A DNA stretch of 5,174 nt, taken from the NCBI GenBank assembly GCA_946537565.1, contig CAMNFW010000158.1, forward strand, positions 1 to 5,174. The letters run 5' to 3'. The position numbers and the translations under genes are program-made. Under the pieces are notes generated by a model that saw only the letters and a list, made by a program, of their open reading frames with translations, did not search any database and was not told the DNA's origin. This DNA is from an uncultured Ruminococcus sp. Its GTDB lineage: Bacteria > Bacillota > Clostridia > Oscillospirales > Ruminococcaceae. Of the stretch, positions 1 through 5,136 are shown piece by piece. Each line of letters starts with the position of its first letter. Positions within the stretch are counted from its first letter, which is position 1.

Positions 1-80
1 CTTGTTTCAGTCCAGAACGGTATTATGCTGAAAAAAATTATCAGCAACAAAAGGTCGGGGATACGTTTTATATTCTTCAT
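1..80 (-). CDS. N-terminus of an unidentified exported or membrane protein (partial, runs off window)
   Basis: An ATG at 80 opens a frame that stays open to the window edge, 26 codons plus two bases. The visible peptide begins MKNIKRIPDLLLLIIFFSII and continues PFWTET. A short basic start (K2, K5, R6) followed by a run of about 13 hydrophobic residues has the form of an uncleaved signal anchor or a signal peptide, so the product is probably membrane-bound or secreted. An AGGAG Shine-Dalgarno site at 86-90, five bases before the ATG, supports this start. The family cannot be named from 26 residues. The terminator-like hairpin of the upstream gene ends directly against this ribosome binding site, leaving no room for a promoter between them. 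Confidence 0.65.
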   Translation of the reverse strand, partial: MKNIKRIPDLLLLIIFFSIIPFWTET

Positions 81-85
81 ACAAA

Positions 86-90
86 CTCCT
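86..90 (-). promoter_or_regulatory. Shine-Dalgarno site of the left-edge gene
   Basis: The minus strand reads GGAGAGGAGTTTGT directly before the ATG at 80. The AGGAG core lies five bases from the start codon. This site is what makes the short edge frame credible as a real gene start. Confidence 0.6.
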
Positions 91-95
91 CTCCG

Positions 96-129
96 AAAAA
101 ACAGGCTGTTCCGACTTTTCAGAACAGCC
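96..129 (-). terminator. Rho-independent terminator after the zinc-ribbon gene
   Basis: On the minus strand a 10-bp stem, GGCTGTTCTG pairing with CGGAACAGCC (one G-U pair), encloses a six-base loop. After two bases it is followed by six T residues (96-101). It lies 38 bases past the zinc-ribbon stop codon. No T-tract follows on the plus strand, so it acts leftward only. Because the next gene's ribosome binding site starts at once after the T-tract, it could also work as an attenuator in that gene's leader. Confidence 0.85.
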
Positions 130-148
130 CATTGTTAGAGACATATTG

Positions 149-154
149 AGTATA
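149..154 (-). promoter_or_regulatory. Possible -10 element (TATACT) ahead of the terminator hairpin
   Basis: TATACT matches five of six bases of the sigma-A -10 consensus and lies between the zinc-ribbon stop and the hairpin at 104-129. No good -35 hexamer is present at 16-18 bp. If used, transcription would begin near 142 and the hairpin would lie in the leader of the gene starting at 80. This is weak evidence. Confidence 0.2.
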
Positions 155-167
155 ACCGATACTCTGA

Positions 168-602
168 TTAATAATTCTGGTTAGAATCAGCATTGAAGAA
201 CTGATTGCTGCTTTCGGTGTAGTAATCGTTGGGTTCGAGAGACAGGAAGTCATCGTCCTCAATATCAGGAAGTCTTGCGCCGCAGCGTCCGCAGAACTGG
301 AAGCGCTCGTTGACCTCAGCGTCACACTTAGGACAGATCTTATAGCCTCTGATGCCGTTCAGCTCATATCTCATTTTCTTGATTCTTCTGCGTCTGGTGT
401 CGATATCATCGCAGAGGACCTTGAGATTAGCCGGATCCTCGTTAGGATTCTTATAGTACTTCTTACCGATATCGGTGAAGATCTCAACGATTCTTTCCTC
501 CTCATACAGGATCTTTCTCTTCAGGTTGTTAGCTTCTGAAATACTTTTTGTTTTATCGGTAACGCCCTTTCCGACGTCGCCGAGTTTATCGAGAATACCC
601 AT
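168..602 (-). CDS. Zinc-ribbon domain protein with helical N-terminal region
   Basis: This 144-residue soluble protein has no signal peptide or membrane segment. Residues 1-20 are glycine- and lysine-rich (MGILDKLGDVGKGVTDKTKS). Residues about 21-85 are highly charged and likely helical or coiled-coil, with a basic stretch DTRRRRIKKMR near 68-78. A zinc ribbon follows: CPKC at 90-93 and CGRC at 104-107, ten residues apart, which fits one structural Zn ion. The tail after residue 112 is acidic and rich in Asn, Asp and Tyr. Short proteins of this plan are common in Clostridia and have no established function; a role in protein or nucleic-acid binding is only a guess. The start is supported by AGGAGTG at 610-616, seven bases upstream. 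The gene has its own consensus promoter and terminator, so it is probably monocistronic. Confidence 0.85.
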   Translation of the reverse strand: MGILDKLGDVGKGVTDKTKSISEANNLKRKILYEEERIVEIFTDIGKKYYKNPNEDPANLKVLCDDIDTRRRRIKKMRYELNGIRGYKICPKCDAEVNERFQFCGRCGARLPDIEDDDFLSLEPNDYYTESSNQFFNADSNQNY

Positions 603-639
603 TGCAAATCACTCCTATTGATATATTTCTCGTATATAT

Positions 640-668
640 ATTATACATTAAATCAAAATTATTGTCAA
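640..668 (-). promoter_or_regulatory. Perfect sigma-A consensus promoter of the zinc-ribbon gene
   Basis: The minus strand carries TTGACA at 663-668 and TATAAT at 640-645, separated by exactly 17 bp. Both hexamers match the consensus completely. Initiation would fall near 633, giving a leader of about 30 bases that contains the AGGAGTG ribosome binding site. An unregulated promoter of this form should be strong; the palindrome directly upstream may modulate it. Confidence 0.85.
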
Positions 669-670
669 GT

Positions 671-694
671 GCTTTCAAAATTATTTTTGAAAAC
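671..694 (-). repeat. 10-bp inverted repeat just upstream of the -35 box
   Basis: The plus-strand arms GCTTTCAAAA (671-680) and TTTTGAAAAC (685-694) pair over ten positions with one G-U/T mismatch around a TTAT loop. The repeat lies between the ACT gene stop and the -35 hexamer, two bases from the latter. No T-tract follows on the minus strand, so it is not a convincing terminator. It may be an operator, an AT-rich upstream promoter element, or a 3'-end stabilising hairpin for the ACT transcript. Confidence 0.5.
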
Positions 695-715
695 CTTTAA
701 AGATTTGTGCAAACC

Positions 716-1150
716 TTACATTTCAGATATGTCATTTTCGGTAAGCTGAATAATACCGCCCTTAGTAAGAGCAGATGCAGCATTTTCGTTATCGTCCACA
801 CGGATAACAAAAGAAACTGACTTATCTGAAGTTCCGAGAAAAGCATAGAGGTATTCTATGTTTACGTTTTCGCTTCCGAGAATATCCAGCGCACGGCTGA
901 GCTGTCCGGGAGCATCGGGAATAGATATTGCTACGATTTCAGTCACAGCTGCTGCATAGGAGGCTTTACGAAGTATATCAACGGTCTTATCGGTATCGTT
1001 TACGATGATGCGGAGAATGCCGAAATCCTTGGTATCAGCAATACTCAGCGCTCTGATATTGATATTGCTTTCCTTGATAAGCTTCATAACTCCTGTGAGC
1101 TGATTGGGTTTGTTGTCCAGAAATACTGAGATCTGTCTGACATTTGCCAT
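716..1150 (-). CDS. Tandem ACT-domain protein
   Basis: This 144-residue cytoplasmic protein is made of two ACT domains and nothing else. ACT 1 covers about residues 5-68, with the turn DNKPNQL at 12-18, a helix and NINIRALSIAD. ACT 2 covers about 72-137, with the matching turn DAPGQL at 79-84, a helix and VNIEYLYAF. ACT domains bind amino acids or similar small ligands at the interface between domains, and free-standing tandem pairs act as sensors or allosteric partners. Genes for such proteins are often found beside phenylacetate-CoA ligase and indolepyruvate oxidoreductase in anaerobes, which suggests an aromatic amino acid or aryl-acid ligand; that is inference. The start is fixed by AAGGAG at 1159-1164, eight bases upstream. 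It is the last gene of the paaK run, 15 bases after the Cse60-like gene. Confidence 0.9.
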   Translation of the reverse strand: MANVRQISVFLDNKPNQLTGVMKLIKESNINIRALSIADTKDFGILRIIVNDTDKTVDILRKASYAAAVTEIVAISIPDAPGQLSRALDILGSENVNIEYLYAFLGTSDKSVSFVIRVDDNENAASALTKGGIIQLTENDISEM

Positions 1151-1165
1151 ATTTAACGCTCCTTA

Positions 1166-1435
1166 TTATTCAGATTTTTTTGCAGTTGTATTATCAGCGG
1201 CTGATTTTTTTGTCTCCGGCTCAATATCCTCATACATAACAAGAGCTGAAAAGTCCTGGATATACTCATTTACATGGGTCTGAGCATCGTGACACATACC
1301 GGCAGCTGTACTGTACTTTATGTCTATGACATGAACGGTGGCTATGAACTCATTGAGCTCATTCTCGAAGGTAGCGTACCTGTCATACTTCTCCTGAACA
1401 GGCAGATACGTTGATGAAAAAAGTTTAACTTTCAT
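1166..1435 (-). CDS. Cse60-like small protein
   Basis: This 89-residue protein has no signal peptide or membrane segment. The core has the pattern of the Cse60 family of small proteins: MKVKLF at the start, a helix ENELNEF near 24-30, then VIDIKYSTA (36-44) and, after a spacer, FSALVMYED (62-70). The VIDIKYS and FSALV-YE strands are the recognisable signature. The family is named from Bacillus subtilis, where cse60 is expressed under sigma-E in sporulation, but its biochemical role is unknown. The copy here has an extra Lys/Ser/Thr-rich tail (76-89) and a longer central segment with C48, H49 and H54. AAGGAG at 1444-1449, eight bases upstream, supports the start. Its place between paaK and the ACT gene suggests co-expression with aryl-acid metabolism rather than sporulation. 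The family call is from motif memory, so moderate confidence. Confidence 0.7.
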   Translation of the reverse strand: MKVKLFSSTYLPVQEKYDRYATFENELNEFIATVHVIDIKYSTAAGMCHDAQTHVNEYIQDFSALVMYEDIEPETKKSAADNTTAKKSE

Positions 1436-1467
1436 ACTCTTTTCTCCTTAAGTTATTATGATCATAC

Positions 1468-2775
1468 TCAGTCGTGAAGCTTTCTCTTGTCAATAACTCT
1501 TACAGCCTTGCCCTCGCTTCTGGTGATGGACTTTGGAGAAACAAGATGCACCTTCGGACTGATTCCCAGCATCGTTTTTATAGCAGCAGCAAGCGCACGC
1601 TCCTGATCCTGCATATCCTTTACCTTATCTGAAAGCTGATCAGGATTCATCTCTACGCTTATATCAAGAGTATCAGAATTGTTTACACGATCAACCTCAA
1701 TAAGATAGTTCGGTGAATAACCCTGCTCAATGAGAACGGTCTCGATCTGGCTTGGGAATACATTTACTCCTCTGATGATCATCATATCATCACTTCTGCC
1801 CATAGGCTTGGTCATTTTTATAAGAGTACGTCCGCAGGAACACTTTTCTCTGCTCAGCACGCAAAGGTCACGGGTACGGTATCTCAGCAGCGGGAAGGCT
1901 TCCTTGGTTATACTTGTGAAAACAAGCTCGCCTACTTCACCCTCCGGCAGAACCTCTCCGGTTTCCGGATTTATTATCTCAGGGATAAAGTTATCCTCGT
2001 TGATATGCATACCGTTCTGCTCACTGCACTCAAATGCAACACCAGGACCGCTGGTCTCTGTAAGACCATAGATATCATAAGCCTTGATTCCCAGTGATGC
2101 TTCTATTGAACGGCGCATCTCCTCAGTCCAGGGCTCTGCACCGAAAATTCCGGCTTTAAGCTTTATATCATCAGTGGTATAACCCATATCGTGGAGAGTT
2201 TCACCGATGTAAGCGGCATAGGAAGGTGTGCAGCAGAGAATAGTAGCACCCAGGTCACGCATAAAGGTTATCTGGCGCTCGGTGTTTCCGCTGCTCATAG
2301 GAAGTGTAAGACAGCCTACTTTGTGTGAACCGCCGTTAAGTCCGGGACCGCCTGTGAACAGACCGTAGCCGTAGCATACCTGACAAACATCTTCATTTGT
2401 ACCGCCGGCAGCAGTTATAGCTCTTGCACAGCAGTCTTCCCAGAGGTCGATATCATGCTGGGTATAAAATGCAACAACTCTCTTTCCGGTGGTTCCGCTG
2501 GTGGACTGGATCCTTACACAGTCACTGAGCGGCTTTGCAAGAAGTCCGTAAGGATAAGCCTCACGGAGATCAGCCTTGCTGAGGAACGGCAGCTTGCAAA
2601 GATCGTCAACGCCCTTGATATCCTCAGGCTTTACGCCCTTTTCGTCCATGAGATCACGGTAATACTTAACGTTTTCATAAACGTGCTTCACCTGTTTTAC
2701 AAGTCGCTCGTCCTGGAGTTTTTTCATTTCCTCCCTGGACATACATTCAATTTCTTCATTCCAATATCTTTCCAT
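1468..2775 (-). CDS. paaK: Phenylacetate-CoA ligase (arylacetate-CoA ligase)
   Basis: This 435-residue cytoplasmic enzyme of the ANL adenylating superfamily activates phenylacetate or a related aryl acid with ATP and CoA, giving the aryl-CoA, AMP and PPi. The length is normal for PaaK. The N-terminus YWNEEIECMSREEM is typical of the family. The ATP-binding loop STSGTTGK is at 91-98, the adenine-site motif YDIYGLTE at 233-240, the ribose-binding RTRD at 300-303, and the hinge GRSDDMMIIRGVNVFPSQIE at 326-345. The conserved catalytic lysine of the C-terminal lid is probably K423 in SEGKAVRVID. Cysteines in FECSEQ (C250) and CSCG (C312, C314) may form a metal site, by inference. AAGGAG at 2787-2792, 11 bases upstream, supports the start. 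It is first of a three-gene run. With IOR it would convert arylacetates to arylpyruvates or the reverse; the exact substrate (phenyl-, hydroxyphenyl- or indoleacetate) cannot be told from sequence. Confidence 0.95.
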   Translation of the reverse strand: MERYWNEEIECMSREEMKKLQDERLVKQVKHVYENVKYYRDLMDEKGVKPEDIKGVDDLCKLPFLSKADLREAYPYGLLAKPLSDCVRIQSTSGTTGKRVVAFYTQHDIDLWEDCCARAITAAGGTNEDVCQVCYGYGLFTGGPGLNGGSHKVGCLTLPMSSGNTERQITFMRDLGATILCCTPSYAAYIGETLHDMGYTTDDIKLKAGIFGAEPWTEEMRRSIEASLGIKAYDIYGLTETSGPGVAFECSEQNGMHINEDNFIPEIINPETGEVLPEGEVGELVFTSITKEAFPLLRYRTRDLCVLSREKCSCGRTLIKMTKPMGRSDDMMIIRGVNVFPSQIETVLIEQGYSPNYLIEVDRVNNSDTLDISVEMNPDQLSDKVKDMQDQERALAAAIKTMLGISPKVHLVSPKSITRSEGKAVRVIDKRKLHD

Positions 2776-2824
2776 TGGTACTCAGGCTCCTTAATTATAA
2801 TATGTTTTAATATACAACCACTGT

Positions 2825-2853
2825 CTTATACATAATGAATAATTCCCGGTCAC
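2825..2853 (-). promoter_or_regulatory. Candidate sigma-A promoter for the paaK - Cse60-like - ACT run
   Basis: GTGACC (2848-2853) matches four of six bases of the -35 consensus. TATAAG (2825-2830) matches five of six of the -10. The spacing is exactly 17 bp. Transcription would begin near 2818, giving a leader of about 42 bases that includes the paaK ribosome binding site. A better-looking TATAAT at 2794-2799 is too close to that site to serve. Confidence 0.45.
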
Positions 2854-2889
2854 ATTCAATGCCAGAAAATCAATTATCCATTCTGCATG

Positions 2890-2907
2890 ATTATGATGAA
2901 TCATAAT
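2890..2907. repeat. Perfect 18-bp palindrome directly after the lipoprotein stop codon
   Basis: The plus strand reads ATTATGAT, GA, ATCATAAT: two perfect 8-bp arms two bases apart. It touches the stop codon of the lipoprotein gene (2908-2910) and lies about 37 bp upstream of the candidate paaK -35 box. No T-tract follows, so it is not a standard terminator. It may be a regulator binding site or a small structured 3' end. Confidence 0.5.
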
Positions 2908-4416
2908 TCAAATGTCGTATTCGATGATGTTGCTGACTCTGATGTAAGTGCCGTTGATATAAGCCACAAGGTAGACGGTATAGGTTCCGGGGTCATCGCC
3001 CACAAGATCATGGGTATGCAAAACAAGCTCCGGTTCTTTTGTATCAAAATCCTCAGCACCTCTGCCAAGGATACGCTTTCCGTCCTTATGTATGTACCAC
3101 TGTAAATTGTGAAATCCCTCATGGTCATCACGGGTTATGGTGTGATCACTATTGAGCTTCAAAGTAAATGTCTCAACAATTTCCACCTCGTCCTCACGCT
3201 TCTGCCTGTAGGAAAGGTACTGGAAAGGCTCTCCGTCAACTGTAACGTCAGCAGTGCAGTTTATGAATTTTGTGTCTGTTTCTCTTCCTATTATACAGCC
3301 GTAATCCTCTCTGCCGCCGCTGATCCTTCCAGAAACGCTTACGTTGCTGAAAGTCTGGAAGCCGTACATCTGACCGCCAACGATCCCCGTACAGCCTCCG
3401 GATGCCACAGACGCATCATCAAAGCTGATATCATGAACATCAACACCCATGCCATAACCGATAAATCCCATATCCATATAGCCGGAAGCACTGATATTCA
3501 TGTGGCTGATAGTATGACCTTTTCCGTCAACAGTTCCGCAGAAGCCGTGATTTGAGGCGGCATACCAGCCCATAGGCGTCCATCTGTAGCCGCTGAGGTC
3601 AATGTCATCTTCAAGAGTCAGAGAAATTCTGTCACTTTCATTTATGCCGTTAACATAATAAACAACGGAAGCCAGCTGCCAGGGAGTTGATACATGAAAA
3701 TCAGGCGCATTTTCAACAGCCCATTTCTTGTCACAAAGCTCAATTATGCTTCCTGTGTCAAGTTCACGCTCCCAGTCAGTAGGATAATCCGACTTGTCAA
3801 TAGTATACTCATACTCCGAAACATCATATCCCCACACTCCCAGCCATTGATAAGCATCTGCAAGCAGATAAACTCCAGGCTCTTCGGGAATGAAGCTGAC
3901 ACGATTCTTTTCCATTTCAATATATGAACCGATAGTATTGTAAAACTGATCTTTCTCGCTGTAATGAAGAACTATGAGATTCTTAACCGGAATGCCTCTG
4001 AGCTGAGCTTCATCATACTCAAAAGACATTACAGGCTTGGTCACGTTTTCATCAAACTCCAGCTCGACCGGACTTCCCACCAACCCTACAACTCCGCTGT
4101 GAAGATAATCAATATTGTAAATATCACTTACCCTGGAATGCGCTTTTATACTATCACTGCACTCACCCGAAAACCAAATCCTTACGATCTCAGGCTTTTC
4201 AGGGTTTGAAAGGGTTTTATGGCAGATCTGCCGTTCCGGGTCAGCAGGATCAGTCTCAGGTTCTCCCTCATCGGCTTTCGGCTGCACTTTGGCATCATCT
4301 AAATTGAAATGATAATGAGAGGTATCATTGCTGCCGCCGTCAGCGCCAAATACACCGCAGCCAGTCAGCTGAACAGCCGCAGCTGCACATAATATTAAAG
4401 TCAGAAATTTCTTCAT
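2908..4416 (-). CDS. Secreted lipoprotein with GLUG/beta-helix-like and Ig-like regions
   Basis: This 502-residue surface lipoprotein has an unknown ligand. The signal peptide MKKFLTLILCAAAAVQLTGC ends in a lipobox (LTGC), so C20 would be lipidated. A Ser/Asp/Pro/Glu-rich linker follows to about 75. Residues about 85-200 resemble the beta-sandwich domain often paired with repeats in Firmicute surface proteins (FEYDEAQLRGIPVKNLIVLH, then PEEPGVYLLADAYQW). Residues about 239-396 hold GLUG/beta-helix-like strands: TPWQLASVVYYVNG, LEDDIDLSGYRWTPMG, GFCGTVDGKGHTISHMNIS, MGFIGYG and GCTGIVGG. Residues about 410-502 look Ig-like (GTYTVYLVAY near the end). The ATG at 4416 is chosen because it gives a standard signal peptide; a TTG at 4428, four codons upstream in frame, is the alternative. 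Neither has a clear Shine-Dalgarno site, unlike every other start here. Domain names are by pattern and moderate in certainty; the lipoprotein call is firm. Its link to the aryl-acid genes is unclear. Confidence 0.85.
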   Translation of the reverse strand: MKKFLTLILCAAAAVQLTGCGVFGADGGSNDTSHYHFNLDDAKVQPKADEGEPETDPADPERQICHKTLSNPEKPEIVRIWFSGECSDSIKAHSRVSDIYNIDYLHSGVVGLVGSPVELEFDENVTKPVMSFEYDEAQLRGIPVKNLIVLHYSEKDQFYNTIGSYIEMEKNRVSFIPEEPGVYLLADAYQWLGVWGYDVSEYEYTIDKSDYPTDWERELDTGSIIELCDKKWAVENAPDFHVSTPWQLASVVYYVNGINESDRISLTLEDDIDLSGYRWTPMGWYAASNHGFCGTVDGKGHTISHMNISASGYMDMGFIGYGMGVDVHDISFDDASVASGGCTGIVGGQMYGFQTFSNVSVSGRISGGREDYGCIIGRETDTKFINCTADVTVDGEPFQYLSYRQKREDEVEIVETFTLKLNSDHTITRDDHEGFHNLQWYIHKDGKRILGRGAEDFDTKEPELVLHTHDLVGDDPGTYTVYLVAYINGTYIRVSNIIEYDI

Positions 4417-4468
4417 AACACTTTTCAAGAATAAATTTACTTTGCCCTTAAATAACGCAGCACTCTAT

Positions 4469-4481
4469 TAATTCCGAATTA
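4469..4481. repeat. 13-bp AT-rich dyad between iorB and the lipoprotein gene
   Basis: TAATTC, one base, GAATTA forms a perfect inverted repeat on either strand. It lies in the 81-base gap between iorB and the lipoprotein start. No T-tract follows, so termination is unlikely. It may be a protein binding site or the remains of a short intergenic repeat; similar AT-rich dyad sequence occurs on the other side of the lipoprotein gene. Confidence 0.4.
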
Positions 4482-4497
4482 CGCATTTTCAATTGAT

Positions 4498-5070
4498 TCA
4501 GGCTTTTTTTCCCAGCTCAAATGCCTTCTTGTTAAGCTCTAAGAACTTAGGCGGTACAAGCTGCTCAATAGCCTGCTGCCACAGCTCCTCAGGATAATCC
4601 ATTCTTGATGCCAGCACACCCATAAGCACTACGTTTGAAGCCTTTGAAGTGCCAGCCTGCTCAGCAAGACTAAGAGCATCAACAGCCACCAGCTCAACCC
4701 CGGCAGCTTCAAGCTTTTCAGTGAGATTCTCCGGATACTGAGCCGCACCGGTGATTACCGGCATAGGATCTATCTGCTGTGTGGAAGTGATGAGCTTTCC
4801 GCCCTTTTTGAGATAAGGCAGACAGCGTGCAGCCTCCAAAAGTTCAAAGGATATTACAGCATCAGCCTCACCCTTTTCGATCACCGGTGAATAAACCTTA
4901 TCACCATACTTTACATATGTTACAACACTGCCTCCACGCTGAGACATTCCGTGTACCTCACTGACCTTAACATCATAACCCTGGGCAAGAAGCACATTGC
5001 CCAGCAGTCTTGAAGCCAGCAGCGAACCCTGTCCGCCTACACCAACTATCATTATTGATCTTGTTTCCAT
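4498..5070 (-). CDS. iorB: Indolepyruvate:ferredoxin oxidoreductase, subunit beta
   Basis: This 190-residue cytoplasmic protein is the small subunit of the thiamine-diphosphate and iron-sulfur enzyme IOR. IOR interconverts aryl pyruvate plus CoA and aryl-acetyl-CoA plus CO2, with ferredoxin as electron carrier. It consists of one 2-oxoacid:ferredoxin oxidoreductase gamma-type domain. The family signature is clear: IMIVGVGGQGSLLASRLLG near the N-terminus (6-24), VSEVHGMSQRGGSVVTYVKYG at about 36-56, and EADAVISFELLEAAR near 68-82. The length is normal and no residue is obviously missing. AAGGAG at 5079-5084, eight bases upstream, fixes the start. The catalytic subunit IorA, usually encoded directly upstream, lies outside the window if present. 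With PaaK it fits reductive synthesis of aromatic amino acids from aryl acids, or fermentation in the opposite direction. Confidence 0.95.
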   Translation of the reverse strand: METRSIMIVGVGGQGSLLASRLLGNVLLAQGYDVKVSEVHGMSQRGGSVVTYVKYGDKVYSPVIEKGEADAVISFELLEAARCLPYLKKGGKLITSTQQIDPMPVITGAAQYPENLTEKLEAAGVELVAVDALSLAEQAGTSKASNVVLMGVLASRMDYPEELWQQAIEQLVPPKFLELNKKAFELGKKA

Positions 5071-5130
5071 ATTTATTTCTCCTTGATAATAAATGAGCGT
5101 TTTGCTTTCAGACAGTTTACTGATATTGCA

Positions 5131-5136
5131 ATTATA
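5131..5136 (-). promoter_or_regulatory. Possible -10 element (TATAAT) upstream of iorB
   Basis: The minus strand has a perfect TATAAT here, about 60 bases before the iorB start. The hexamer 17 bp further upstream (GGCTTT, 5154-5159) is a poor -35, so the promoter is uncertain. If real, iorB would have its own start site near 5124, separate from an upstream iorA. The rest of 5071-5174 holds the iorB ribosome binding site and no recognisable coding sequence. Confidence 0.25.

Noticed and set aside
119..325. Second minus-strand frame of 68 codons overlapping the zinc-ribbon gene
   Set aside because: It overlaps the zinc-ribbon C-terminus in another frame and runs into the terminator stem; its Ser/Thr/Ala-rich composition is that of a shadow.
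671..706. Terminator of the paaK-ACT run
   Set aside because: The stems are almost all A-T and no T-tract follows on the minus strand; listed as an inverted repeat instead.
2794..2799. TATAAT directly upstream of paaK as its -10 box
   Set aside because: Transcription would start inside the Shine-Dalgarno site, and no -35 fits at 16-18 bp.
1730..2835. Plus-strand open frames of 113 and 126 codons opposite paaK
   Set aside because: They lie antisense to a gene with full family motifs, have no recognisable domain, and are explained as shadows of its codon pattern.
2887..4209. Plus-strand frames of 72-148 codons, and a 76-codon minus-strand frame, within the lipoprotein gene
   Set aside because: They overlap a long frame with a clear signal peptide and domain pattern; no ribosome binding site or family match supports them.
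4462..4492. TTGAAA and TAGAGT as a promoter for the lipoprotein gene
   Set aside because: The spacing is 19 bp and the -10 matches only four of six bases; too weak to list.
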